Shown here in pieces: positions 39,654 to 49,630 of a stretch of DNA of 64,000 nucleotides. The notes beneath the pieces are model-generated. The model was not told the origin of the DNA and made no database searches. It saw only the letters and a program-made list of their open reading frames with translations. The DNA comes from Cryobacterium zongtaii (GTDB taxonomy: Bacteria; Actinomycetota; Actinomycetes; Actinomycetales; Microbacteriaceae), in NCBI RefSeq assembly GCF_002909375.1, contig NZ_PPXD01000021.1:34184-98183 (forward strand), given 5' to 3'. Each line of letters begins with the position of its first letter. The stretch's first letter is position 1. A program made the position numbers and the translations under genes.

Positions 39654-39781
39654 CACTTGCCGCATAAGAGCGCTTCGCCGCGAGGGAAGTGGCAATGTGC
39701 GGCACGTCGGCGGATGCGCCGGCAGCGACTTGCGCCAAAAACCCCCTTCGGCGGGGCGGAAGGGGGTTTTTGCGGCAAGTC
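39654..39781. repeat. Right 128-nt palindromic module (two 55-nt hairpins)
   Basis: Two 55-nt units, 39654-39708 and 39727-39781, have the same 23-9-23 layout and the same 18-nt spacer as the left module. Arm complementarity is 15 of 23 in the first and 21 of 23 in the second. The second has a perfect 13-bp core (AAAAACCCCCTTC) ending in TTTTT and can also serve as a terminator for deoA, whose stop is 28 nt away, on the minus strand. Confidence 0.78.
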
Positions 39782-39808
39782 GGCGGGGCCGGGCCTGCGG
39801 GTGCTGGG

Positions 39809-41125
39809 CTAGTTACCGATGCGCTCGGCGATCAGGGGGCCGCTGTCGAGGACGGGCTCGCCGGGGTCGCCGATGCGCCAGGCGCCCTCGACGGCCTCGA
39901 GGGCCCGGGCGAAGCGCTCCGGCTCGTCGGCGCTGAGGGTGAACAGTGGCTCGCCCTTGCGGACGGTGTCGCCGGGCTTGGCGTGCAGGTCGATGCCGGC
40001 GGCGTGCTGCACCGGGTCCTGCTTGCGGGCGCGGCCGGCGCCCAGGCGCCAGGCGCCGATACCGAACGGCAGAGCCTGCTGCTCGACGAGCACCCCGTCA
40101 CGGTCGGCGAGCACCACGTGGGTCTCGCGCGCCACGGGCATCGCGGCATCGGGGTCGCCGCCCTGCGCACGGATGACCGCCCGCCACTTGTCCATCGCGC
40201 GACCGTCCTTCAGGGCCGCCTCGACGTCGACGTCCTTCTGGCCGACCAGGGCCAGCATCTCGCGGGCCAAGGCCACGGTGAGCTCCACCACATCGGCGGG
40301 GCCGCCGCCGGCGAGCACCTCGAGGGACTCGCGCACCTCGTTGGCGTTTCCGATGGCCAGGCCGAGCGGCACGTTCATGTTGGTCAGCAGCGCGGAGGTG
40401 GCCACCCCGGCGTCCTCGCCGAGGGCGACCATGGTGCGGGCCAGCTCGCGGGACCGGTCGATGTCCTTCAGGAACGCGCCGGAGCCGAACTTCACGTCGA
40501 GCACCAGCGCGCCGGTACCCTCGGCGATCTTCTTGGACATGATCGAGGAGGCGATCAGCGGGATCGCTTCGACGGTGCCGGTGGTGTCGCGGAGCGCATA
40601 CAGCTTGCCGTCGGCCGGAGCCAGGCCGCTGCCTGCGGCGCAGATGACGCCGCCGACATCCTGCAGCTGCTGGAACATTTCCTCGTTGCTGAGGTTTGCG
40701 CGCCAGCCCGGGATGGACTCGAGCTTGTCCAGGGTTCCGCCGGTGTGACCGAGGCCACGGCCGGAGAGCTGCGGCACGGCCGCGCCGAAGACCGCGACGA
40801 GGGGCATCAGCGGCAGGGTGATCTTATCGCCGACGCCGCCGGTGGAGTGCTTGTCCGTGGTCGGTTTGCCCAGGCCCGTGAAGCTCATCCGCTCGCCGGA
40901 GTTGATCATGGCCATGGTCATGTCGCGGATCTCCCGGCGGGACATGCCGTTGAGGAAGATCGCCATGGTCATCGCGGCCATCTGCTCGTCGCCGACGTAG
41001 CCGCGGGTGTACGCGTCGATCAGCCAGTCGATCTGTGGAGTCGACAGCTCGCCCTTGTCACGCTTGGCGTGGATCAGGTCGACGGCGTCGAAGGCTTCGA
41101 TGGTGCGGGCGGGGGTGGAGCTCAT
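39809..41125 (-). CDS. deoA: Thymidine (pyrimidine-nucleoside) phosphorylase
   Basis: A 438-residue enzyme releasing pyrimidine bases from (deoxy)nucleosides. DKHSTGGVGDK (91-101) binds phosphate, and SGRGLGHTGGTLDKLESI is the family signature. The C-terminal domain has HAAGIDLHAKPGDTV. The ATG at 41125 overlaps the cdd stop (ATGA), which rules out the longer in-frame extension. Its partners cdd and the BMP/ABC importer are directly upstream. Confidence 0.96.
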   Translation of the reverse strand: MSSTPARTIEAFDAVDLIHAKRDKGELSTPQIDWLIDAYTRGYVGDEQMAAMTMAIFLNGMSRREIRDMTMAMINSGERMSFTGLGKPTTDKHSTGGVGDKITLPLMPLVAVFGAAVPQLSGRGLGHTGGTLDKLESIPGWRANLSNEEMFQQLQDVGGVICAAGSGLAPADGKLYALRDTTGTVEAIPLIASSIMSKKIAEGTGALVLDVKFGSGAFLKDIDRSRELARTMVALGEDAGVATSALLTNMNVPLGLAIGNANEVRESLEVLAGGGPADVVELTVALAREMLALVGQKDVDVEAALKDGRAMDKWRAVIRAQGGDPDAAMPVARETHVVLADRDGVLVEQQALPFGIGAWRLGAGRARKQDPVQHAAGIDLHAKPGDTVRKGEPLFTLSADEPERFARALEAVEGAWRIGDPGEPVLDSGPLIAERIGN

Positions 41126-41574
41126 GAGTTGTCTTCCCTGTAGGCGGCGAGCTGGCGGGGCCCGAAGGCGTCCGGCAGGACCTCGTCGATGGTGCGCACG
41201 CCGGAGACGGTCTCCAACAGCATGCCTGGTGCCGAGTGTTCGTAGAGCAGTTGGCGGCAGCGGCCGCACGGCATCAGCGTGTTGCCGTTGCCGTCGACGC
41301 AGCTGAACGCGACGAGCTGGCCGCCGCCGGTGAGGTGCAGCACGCTCACCAGCGCGCATTCCGCGCAGAGAGTGAGCCCGTAGGAGGCGTTCTCCACGTT
41401 GCATCCGCTGATCACCCGGCCGTCGGAGACGAGGGCGGCCGCCCCGACCGGGAACTTCGAGTAGGGCACGTAGGCGTGGGTCATCGCTTCGGTGGCAGCG
41501 CTGCGCAGCACGCCCCAGTCGATGTCGCCGGACTCGGGCGTTGTGTCGCCGGAATTCGCAGTCAGATTCGTCAT
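41122..41574 (-). CDS. cdd: Cytidine deaminase
   Basis: A 150-residue tetramer-type cytidine deaminase. Zinc ligands are Cys70 in LCAEC (70-73, with catalytic Glu72) and PCGRC (Cys103, Cys106). CNVENASYG binds substrate. It turns (deoxy)cytidine into (deoxy)uridine for DeoA. Start and stop both overlap neighbours by 4 nt (ATGA), fixing the start at 41574. The first 18 residues are a Ser/Thr/Gly-rich extension. Confidence 0.96.
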   Translation of the reverse strand: MTNLTANSGDTTPESGDIDWGVLRSAATEAMTHAYVPYSKFPVGAAALVSDGRVISGCNVENASYGLTLCAECALVSVLHLTGGGQLVAFSCVDGNGNTLMPCGRCRQLLYEHSAPGMLLETVSGVRTIDEVLPDAFGPRQLAAYREDNS

Positions 41575-42869
41575 GATTTTATATACGGCTTTCCGGATGC
41601 GGCCGGGCCCCGCGACTGGCCCACCAGGCCCGCCACGGCGAAGATGGTGACCAGGTAGGGCAGCATCAGCATGAACTCGCTGGGCACCGGCGAACCGATG
41701 ATGCTCAGCACGTTCTGCAGGTTGCTGGCGAAGCCGAACAGCAGCGCCGCGAGGGTCGCCCGGATCGGGTCCCACCGGCCGAAGATCACCGCCGCGAGGG
41801 CGATGAAGCCGGCACCGGCGGTCATTTCTTTACCGAACGCGCCCACCGACCCCAGGGTGAAGTACGCGCCACCGAGGCCGGCGACGGCGCCGGCCAGGGA
41901 CACGTTCCAGAACCGGGTACCGGTGACGTTGATGCCCACGGTGTCAGCGGCCTGCGGGTGCTCGCCCACCGCGCGGAGCCGGAGGCCCCACTTGGTGTGG
42001 AAGATCCCGAAGTACACCGCGGCGACGGCGATGTACATGATGTACACGATCAGGGTCTGCCGGAAGAAGACCGGCCCGACGATCGGGATCTCACTGAGCA
42101 GCGGGATGTTGATGCGCTCGAACTTGGGCGGCTGGTTGAGCGTGGCCGCGTTCGGGGCGAGGAGCTCGGAGAACAGGAACCCGGTGAGGCCGGTGACGAG
42201 GACGTTGAGCACCACACCGACGATGACCTGGTCGACGAAGTACTTGATCGAGAACGCCGCGAGCACAAACGACACCAGCACACCGGCCACCATCGCCGCG
42301 AGCAGGCCGAGCAGCGGCTGCTGGGTGATCGAGGCCACGATCGCGGAGGTGAACGCACCGGCCAGCAGCTGGCCCTCGATCGCCACGTTGACCACGCCGA
42401 CACGTTCGGAGATGACGCCGCCGAGGGCGCCGAAGATCAGCGGGACGGCCAGGCTCAGCGAGCCGAACAGCAGGCCGGGCACCGGGATGCGTTCGTCGGC
42501 GGACGCCCAGGTGAGGAAGCCGATCAGGAGCAGCACGGCGAACACCGAGATCAGCCAGAGCGGAACCTTGCGGCGGGTCTGCACCATCCAGGCGCTGAGC
42601 CCGGTGATGGCGGCCAGCAGGATGCTGATCACGATGCCGGTCGGCAGGGTGGGCAGCAGCACGTCGGGCAGCTGGATCAGGTCGCTGGAGGTGGAGAGCA
42701 CCATGGTGCTGGTACCGGTGCGGCCGAAGACCACCATCAGCAGGAAACCGAGGACCGTGAAGACGCCGAGGATGATCGGCACCTTCCAGCTCTTGATGAC
42801 CGCGGTCGCCGGACCCTCCTCGGGTCCGGTGGGCTGGGTGGGCTGGTTCACTGGAGCGATAGTGCTCAT
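41571..42869 (-). CDS. Nucleoside ABC transporter permease (YufQ/NupQ-like)
   Basis: A 432-residue permease with about ten hydrophobic helices. The family signature region GGVISERVGVVNVAIEGQLL is characteristic of the BMP-associated permeases (one of the pair), followed by LRAVGEHPQAADTVGINV, the cytoplasmic coupling loop. The N-terminal 30 residues are Pro/Thr-rich. The ATG at 42869 overlaps the preceding permease stop (ATGA). Works as a heterodimer with the protein of 42866-44134. Confidence 0.92.
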   Translation of the reverse strand: MSTIAPVNQPTQPTGPEEGPATAVIKSWKVPIILGVFTVLGFLLMVVFGRTGTSTMVLSTSSDLIQLPDVLLPTLPTGIVISILLAAITGLSAWMVQTRRKVPLWLISVFAVLLLIGFLTWASADERIPVPGLLFGSLSLAVPLIFGALGGVISERVGVVNVAIEGQLLAGAFTSAIVASITQQPLLGLLAAMVAGVLVSFVLAAFSIKYFVDQVIVGVVLNVLVTGLTGFLFSELLAPNAATLNQPPKFERINIPLLSEIPIVGPVFFRQTLIVYIMYIAVAAVYFGIFHTKWGLRLRAVGEHPQAADTVGINVTGTRFWNVSLAGAVAGLGGAYFTLGSVGAFGKEMTAGAGFIALAAVIFGRWDPIRATLAALLFGFASNLQNVLSIIGSPVPSEFMLMLPYLVTIFAVAGLVGQSRGPAASGKPYIKS

Positions 42870-44130
42870 TTCGCCGCCACCTCCTGGGAAACGTTGGGAA
42901 CCGGTCTGCGGCGGGGCGCTCCGGGCGCCGGGAGCCTGAAGATCGCGCGCACCAACGGCGGCGCGGCGATGAAGAGCACGATGAGAGACTGCACAACGAG
43001 CACGATGTCGATGGGCACGCCCTCGGCGGCCTGCATCGAGAAGCTGCCGGCCTTGAACGCGCCGAACAGGATGCCCGCGGCGAACACGCCCCACGGCTTG
43101 GAGCGGCCCAGCAGGGCCACCGTGATCGCGTCGAAGCCGATCCCGGAGTCGATGCCGGCACCGAAGCCGCTGGTGGTGGTGCCCAGCACCTGGTTGATGC
43201 CGGCCAGACCGACGAGACCGCCGGAGAACAGCATCGCGTAGACGTACATGCGCTGCACGCTGATGCCGGCCACCCTGGCGGCGTTGGGGTTCTCGCCGAC
43301 GGCGCGGAACTTGAAGCCCAGGTTGGAGCGGGCGAGCAGCCACCAGGTGAACACCGTGGCGGCGATCACCAGGATGAAGCCGAAGTGCAGGTTGTAGTCC
43401 GGGCCGAGCAGGTCGAAGTAGACCGCGGTCTCCTTGCTGGCCGGGCTCTTGGGGTTGTTCGAGCCCGGGGTCTTGAGGAACCCGTCCCGCAGCAGGAAGC
43501 TGACCAGGTAGAACGCCACATAGTTGAGCATGATCGTGGTGATCACCTCGTGCGCGCCGGTGCGGGCCTTGAGCAGGCCGACCAGGCCGCCCCACAGGGC
43601 CCCGCCCAGCACGCCGGCGACGAGTGCGGCGATCAGGTGGATACCGGCGGGCAGGTCAACCGCGAAGGCCACCCAGCCGCCGAGGGTCGCGGCGATGAGC
43701 ATCTGGCCGCGACCGCCGATGTTGAACAGGCCAACCCGAAAACCGAGCGCGACACCGAGGCCGGCCGCGATCAGCGGGGTGGCGTAGGTGAGGGTCTCGG
43801 TGAACGGCCGGATGCCGTCGGCGAAGCTCGGACGACGGAAGTTGTACACCGAGCCTTGGAACAGCGCGGAATAGGCCCCGGACACCGCATCCCAAGCGGC
43901 GGAGAGCATGTCGCCGGGCCTGGAGAAGAAGTACCCCGCGCTCTCCTGCACGTTCGCGTTCGTGAACGCGATCATCACGGCGCCCACGAGCAGGGCCAGC
44001 AGCACGGCCAACACCGAGATGATGGCGTTGCCGGTGGTGATCTCCCGGAAGACGTTGTGCCAGCGGGAGGATTCGTCCGGTTCCGGCGACTTCGCCGGTG
44101 CCGGGGTCGGGGTGGGCTGCTGAGCGGCGC

Positions 44131-44134
<4 letters not shown>
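42866..44134 (-). CDS. Nucleoside ABC transporter permease (YufP/NupP-like)
   Basis: A 422-residue permease with about nine or ten helices. GFRVGLFNIGGRGQMLIAAT is the other permease signature of BMP-type importers, and FKFRAVGENPNAARVAGI is the coupling loop. The N-terminus is a proline-rich cytoplasmic tail of about 40 residues. Start overlaps the ATPase stop (ATGA) and its own stop overlaps the next permease start, so stoichiometric translation is likely. Confidence 0.92.
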
Positions 44135-45648
<1,514 letters not shown>

Positions 45649-45714
45649 AGTGTCGATTCTATTGAGGTGCCGGCCGGGCGTGGCTCTACGCCCCGGCGAC
45701 ACCACGCAACGAAA

Positions 45715-45743
45715 CGGGGAGGCCAGCATGGCTGGCCTCCCCG
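45715..45743 (-). terminator. Hairpin between lipoprotein and ATPase genes (attenuator-like)
   Basis: A perfect 13-bp inverted repeat (CGGGGAGGCCAGC and complement) with a 3-nt loop, 51 nt after the lipoprotein stop. No T-run. Placement is typical of a partial terminator or RNA-stabilising hairpin that lets the binding protein be made in excess over the ATPase and permeases. Confidence 0.65.
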
Positions 45744-45794
45744 GTGCCCTGTGGGGCGGTACTGCTACACGGTGGTGCTGGGTGAAACGGGGTG

Positions 45795-46895
45795 TTACTT
45801 GGGCGTGGCGTCGCTGGTCACGACGATGTCGCCGCTGATGATCTGTGCCTTGAGGTCGTCGATCTCGGTGACCAGGGCGGGGTCGACCTTGGACTCCCAG
45901 TCGTGCAGCGGGGCCAGGCCGACACCCTCGTTCTCGAGGGTTCCGATGTACGGGTCGGAGCTGAATTCGCCGTTTGCCGCGTCGGTGATGATCGCGTCGG
46001 TCGCATCCGTCATCGACTTCATGATGGAGGTGAGGTACAGCGCGGCGAACTCGGGCGTGGTCTCGAACAGGTCGCTGTCGACACCGACGATGGCGACGTC
46101 CTTGCCGGACTCGGCGATGGCCTGTGCGGTGCCCTGGAAGAGCGGGCCGGCGACCGGGAGGATGATGTCCGCACCGGCGTCGATCAGGCCCTGGCTGAGG
46201 GTCTTGCCGGCGCTGATGTCATCGAAGCCACCGGCGAACAGGCCCTCCTGGGATTCCTTCGACCAGCCGGTGAGCTTGACGTCGGTGCCCTTTTCGGTGT
46301 TGTAGTAGGCGATGCCGTCGGCGAAGCCGTCCATGAAGATGGTGACCGACGGGTACTGCATGCCACCGAAGGTGCCGACGGTGCCGGTCTTGGTGGTTCC
46401 TGCGGCCAGGTAGCCGGCCAGGAATGCGGCCTGCGCGGTGTCGTAGACGACCGGCTTCACGTTCTCGAGCGTCAGCGGGCTGAAGTCATCGTTGGAGAGG
46501 GTGGAGTCGATGAGGGCGAACTGCACATCGCTGTTCTCCTGGGCCGCGTCGCGGGTGGCGTTGGCCAGGGCGAAACCGACGGTGAGGATGAAGTTGCAAC
46601 CCTGGTCGACCATGCTGGTCACGTTGCCGGTGTACTGGTCCTCAGAGGTGGACTCGGCCTGCTTGAACTCGACACCGAGTTCCTCGGAGGCCTGGGAGAT
46701 GCCCTCGAAGCTGGACTGGTTGAAGGACTTGTCGTCGAAGCCACCGAAGTCGGAGACGATGCAGGGCAGGAAGTCCGATGTGGCAGCGTCGCCGCCGCCG
46801 TCCTCGGTGGGGGCCGGCGCACACGCCGCGAGCAGAGCGAGAACGCCGAGTGAGGCAAGGCCGCCGAGCGTTGCCTTGCGGGTCGTGATTGTCAA
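45795..46895 (-). CDS. BMP-family nucleoside-binding lipoprotein
   Basis: A 366-residue extracellular solute-binding lipoprotein. The signal peptide ends with the lipobox LLAAC (21-25), Cys25 being the lipidated residue, followed by a short Gly/Asp linker. The BMP (PnrA/Med) fold shows IVSDFGGFDDKSFNQSSFEG and AAFLAGYLAAGTTKTGTVGT. PnrA-type proteins bind purine and pyrimidine nucleosides. As first gene of the operon it delivers nucleosides to the permeases for Cdd, DeoA and Add. Confidence 0.94.
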   Translation of the reverse strand: MTITTRKATLGGLASLGVLALLAACAPAPTEDGGGDAATSDFLPCIVSDFGGFDDKSFNQSSFEGISQASEELGVEFKQAESTSEDQYTGNVTSMVDQGCNFILTVGFALANATRDAAQENSDVQFALIDSTLSNDDFSPLTLENVKPVVYDTAQAAFLAGYLAAGTTKTGTVGTFGGMQYPSVTIFMDGFADGIAYYNTEKGTDVKLTGWSKESQEGLFAGGFDDISAGKTLSQGLIDAGADIILPVAGPLFQGTAQAIAESGKDVAIVGVDSDLFETTPEFAALYLTSIMKSMTDATDAIITDAANGEFSSDPYIGTLENEGVGLAPLHDWESKVDPALVTEIDDLKAQIISGDIVVTSDATPK

Positions 46896-46970
46896 GATTG
46901 ACCTCCAGATGAGGCCCGGCGTGAGATCGCACGGGCTGGTATATGGTCTACACGTTACCCAGAAGAGCCC

Positions 46971-46984
46971 TGCTCAGATGAGCA
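46971..46984. promoter_or_regulatory. Small palindrome upstream of the nucleoside operon
   Basis: TGCTCA-GA-TGAGCA is a perfect 6-bp inverted repeat 76 nt before the lipoprotein start, within the 206-bp gap that must hold the operon promoter. It could be an operator. I found no convincing promoter hexamers. Confidence 0.3.
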
Positions 46985-47101
46985 AACCGACACTGTAGCC
47001 AAAAGGTTATCAAGCCGCGACATTCTCGAAATCGCGCCGACACAAATGGTCATCTACCGGGCCTATTCCTGAGAAACTCTCGCGGCCGAGGCCGCCCGCA
47101 G

Positions 47102-48223
47102 CTACAGGACGTCTGAGCTGCCCGAGAGCCGCAGCGCGTCGACGACGGCCTTGACCTTCTGGGCGTTGGCGCTTGTCGTCACCAGCAGGGCGTCGGGGGT
47201 GTCCACGACGACGATGTCGTCGACGCCGATCAGAGCGATCATGCGCTTGGTGTGGCTGACGACGATTCCGCTGGAGGAGTCGGCCAGCACCCGGGCGCCC
47301 TCACCGAGGATCGCCAGGTCGCGCTTGCGGCCGTTGGCGTGGATCTTGGCGATCGACGCGAAGTCTCCCACGTCATCCCAGTCGAACTGGCCGGGGATCA
47401 CGGCCAGTTTGCCCTTCGCGGCGGCGGGCTCGGCCACGGAGTAGTCGATGGCGATCTTCTTGAGCTTGGGCCAGACCTGGTCGACGACGGCGCCGCGGCG
47501 CGGGGTGTCCCACGCCTCGGCCAGCTCGAGCAGCCCGGCGAGCAGCTCGGGCTCGCTCGCGCCGATCTCCTCGAGCAGCCTGTCGGCGCGGGCGATGAAC
47601 ATGCCGGCGTTCCAGAGGTACTGCCCGCTGGAGAGGTAGCGCTTGGCGGTGGCCGGGCTGGGCTTCTCCACGAACGAATTGACCGACTGGGCGCTCGGGG
47701 CGCCGTCGATGGACAGGGCCGCGCCGGTCTTGATGTAACCGAAACCGATCGCCGGCTCGGTGGGCTGGATGCCGATGGTGACGATCAGACCGGTGTCGGC
47801 GGCGACGATGGCCTCCACGACGGCCTGGCGGAACGCCGCGGGGCCCTTGATGACGTGGTCGGCGGCGAAGGAGCCGATGATCACGCCGGGTTCGCGGCGT
47901 TCGAGGATCGCGGCGGCCAGGCCGATCGCGGCCGAGGAGTCCCGCGGTTCGCTCTCCAGGACCACGTTCAGGTCCCCGAGCTCCGGCAGCTGCTCCTCGA
48001 CGGCGGCCCGGTGCGCCCGCCCGGTGACGACCATGATGCGCTGGTCGCCGGACAGCGGTGCGAGCCGGTCCCAGGTGGCGCGCAACAGCGTCTGCCCGCT
48101 GCCGGTGAGGTCGTGCAGGAACTTGGGCGCGTCGGCGCGGGACAGCGGCCAGAGCCTGGATCCGATCCCGCCGGCGGGGATCACACTGTAGAAGCGGGCG
48201 AGGGCATCGCTGGAGTGGGACAT
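47102..48223 (-). CDS. manC: Mannose-1-phosphate guanylyltransferase
   Basis: A 373-residue enzyme making GDP-mannose from mannose 1-phosphate and GTP. AGGIGSRLWPLSR (17-29) is the nucleotide loop; FAADHVIKG, FVEKPSPATAKRYL and LWNAGMFIAR are the mannose-type signatures; FDWDDVGDF is also conserved. No isomerase domain is fused. It is divergent from the mgtA-like mannosyltransferase, which should use its product. The ATG is preceded by TAGTCT at 6 nt, suggesting a leaderless mRNA. Confidence 0.94.
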   Translation of the reverse strand: MSHSSDALARFYSVIPAGGIGSRLWPLSRADAPKFLHDLTGSGQTLLRATWDRLAPLSGDQRIMVVTGRAHRAAVEEQLPELGDLNVVLESEPRDSSAAIGLAAAILERREPGVIIGSFAADHVIKGPAAFRQAVVEAIVAADTGLIVTIGIQPTEPAIGFGYIKTGAALSIDGAPSAQSVNSFVEKPSPATAKRYLSSGQYLWNAGMFIARADRLLEEIGASEPELLAGLLELAEAWDTPRRGAVVDQVWPKLKKIAIDYSVAEPAAAKGKLAVIPGQFDWDDVGDFASIAKIHANGRKRDLAILGEGARVLADSSSGIVVSHTKRMIALIGVDDIVVVDTPDALLVTTSANAQKVKAVVDALRLSGSSDVL

Positions 48224-48229
48224 TGCGCC

Positions 48230-48235
48230 AGACTA
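48230..48235 (-). promoter_or_regulatory. Candidate -10 of manC
   Basis: TAGTCT on the minus strand, 6 nt before the manC ATG; no Shine-Dalgarno sequence can fit between. Mirrors the arrangement of the divergent gene. Confidence 0.4.
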
Positions 48236-48289
48236 CCGGTCCGTCGGCCCCGTTCATCCAGGGTTCACCGCACAGACGTGCGGGCTGTC

Positions 48290-48295
48290 TACTGT
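48290..48295 (+). promoter_or_regulatory. Candidate -10 of the mgtA-like gene
   Basis: TACTGT, 6 nt before the ATG at 48302. Together with the manC element it forms a face-away promoter pair in a 78-bp gap, both with 6-nt leaders. Confidence 0.4.
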
Positions 48296-48301
48296 GGCGG
48301 C

Positions 48302-49456
48302 ATGAGGGTTGCCGTCGTCAGCGAAAGCTTCCTCCCCACCATCAGCGGGGTCACCACGAGCGTCTGCAAGGTGCTCGACGAGCTGCGCCGCCAGGGCCAC
48401 GAGGCCATGGTGATCGCCCCGTTCGGCGCCCCGCCGAGTTACGCCGGCTTTCCTGTGCACACCGTGCCCGCCCTCTCCTATCGGCAGTTTCCCGTCGGCC
48501 TGCCCAATCCGCGGGTGTTGGGGCTGCTGGCCGACTTCGCGCCGGACGTGCTGCACGCGGCGTCACCGTTCCTCCTCGGCGCGCAGGGCATCGCGGCCGC
48601 CCGGCGCCTGGGCGTGCCGAGCGTTGCCGTGTTCCAGACGGATGTGGCCGGTTACGCCAGCCGCAACCACCTCGGCCAGGCGACCGGGCTGGCCTGGCGG
48701 TTCGTGAAGTGGGTGCACGACGGCGCCGACCTGACCCTGGTGCCGTCCACGGCGTCGATGAGCGACCTCCGCCGCATCGGCGTGCAGCGCCTGGACCGGT
48801 GGACCAGGGGCGTGGACCTGGAGAGCTACCACCCCAACACCCGGCACGGCCCGGAGGTGGCGGCGTTGCGCCGGCGGCTGGCGCCCAACGGCGAGGTGGT
48901 GATCGGGTACGTCGGCCGGATCGCCCCGGAGAAGCAGGTGGAAAGGTTCCGGGCACTCAGCGGCCTGCGCGGGATCAGCATCGCCCTGGTCGGCGACGGG
49001 CCGTCCACTCCCCTGGTGGCCAAGGCTCTGGCGGGAATGCCGGTGACCTGGCTGGGCCGGCTCGCCGGCGCCGAGCTCGCGGCGGCGTACGCCAGCTTCG
49101 ACGTGTTCCTGCACGCCGGTACAGAGGAGACCTTCGGACAGACCCTGCAGGAGGCGCACGCCGCCGGACTGCCCGTGGTGGCGCCGCGCGCCGGTGGCCC
49201 GATCGACCTCATCGAGCACGGCACCGACGGGTTCCTGTTCACTCCGGACGACGACAGGGACCTGCGCCGGCACGTGGCCGCGCTGGTCACCGATGCTCCG
49301 CTGCGGCACCGGATGGGCGAGGCGGGCCGGCGGGCGGTGCTCGGCCGCAGCTGGGAAACCGTCTGCGCCACGCTGTTCGGGTTCTACACGCAGGTCATCG
49401 ACGAAAGCCTCGCCGTGCGGGCGGAAACCCTGGTTCCGGCCGCGCAACGTCGCTGA
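48302..49456 (+). CDS. mgtA: GT4 GDP-mannose-dependent alpha-mannosyltransferase, MgtA-like
   Basis: A 384-residue GT-B enzyme. It starts RVAVVSESFLPTISGVTTSV, typical of the PimB'/MgtA group, then has VFQTDVAGYASR, RWTRGVDLESYHP, IGYVGRIAPEKQVER and the donor site GTEETFGQTLQEAHAAGLPV with the E-x7-E pair. These enzymes add mannose to glycolipids at the inner membrane face. The divergent manC supplies GDP-mannose. The long in-frame extension upstream of 48302 is antisense to manC and not coding. The exact acceptor is inferred from the family. Confidence 0.88.
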   Translation: MRVAVVSESFLPTISGVTTSVCKVLDELRRQGHEAMVIAPFGAPPSYAGFPVHTVPALSYRQFPVGLPNPRVLGLLADFAPDVLHAASPFLLGAQGIAAARRLGVPSVAVFQTDVAGYASRNHLGQATGLAWRFVKWVHDGADLTLVPSTASMSDLRRIGVQRLDRWTRGVDLESYHPNTRHGPEVAALRRRLAPNGEVVIGYVGRIAPEKQVERFRALSGLRGISIALVGDGPSTPLVAKALAGMPVTWLGRLAGAELAAAYASFDVFLHAGTEETFGQTLQEAHAAGLPVVAPRAGGPIDLIEHGTDGFLFTPDDDRDLRRHVAALVTDAPLRHRMGEAGRRAVLGRSWETVCATLFGFYTQVIDESLAVRAETLVPAAQRR

Positions 49457-49512
49457 TCCGCACTAGCCTTGATGCGGGTATAAAGCCTCTGGTCACCGGC
49501 GGCTGCCCACCC

Positions 49513-49553
49513 GGTTAGGCACCCCTAACCAGACTTATCTCGCCGTCAAGATA
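49513..49553 (+). promoter_or_regulatory. Two operator-like palindromes in the sdh promoter
   Basis: GGTTAGG-CACC-CCTAACC (49513-49530) is a perfect inverted repeat. TATCTCGCCGTCAAGATA (49536-49553) is an 18-nt palindrome with 7 of 9 pairs matching. The second abuts a -10-like TAGACT (49554-49559), so a bound protein there would block RNA polymerase. The sdhC ATG is 72 nt further on. Confidence 0.5.
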
Positions 49554-49630
49554 TAGACTGACGATACGTGTTTGTTCAACGATGACACCTCGTTCAGCAG
49601 GGGTCACGACTCAGCCAGGGAGGGTTGGTC

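Noticed and set aside
38679..39781. CRISPR-like spacing of repeats
   Set aside because: Only four units, highly diverged, each itself a palindrome with an 18-nt interval, and a gene in the middle; no cas genes.
47252..48301. 350-codon in-frame extension upstream of the mgtA-like start
   Set aside because: It is antisense to manC, low in hydrophobic pattern and rich in Gly/Arg/Asp; the family N-terminus begins exactly at 48302.
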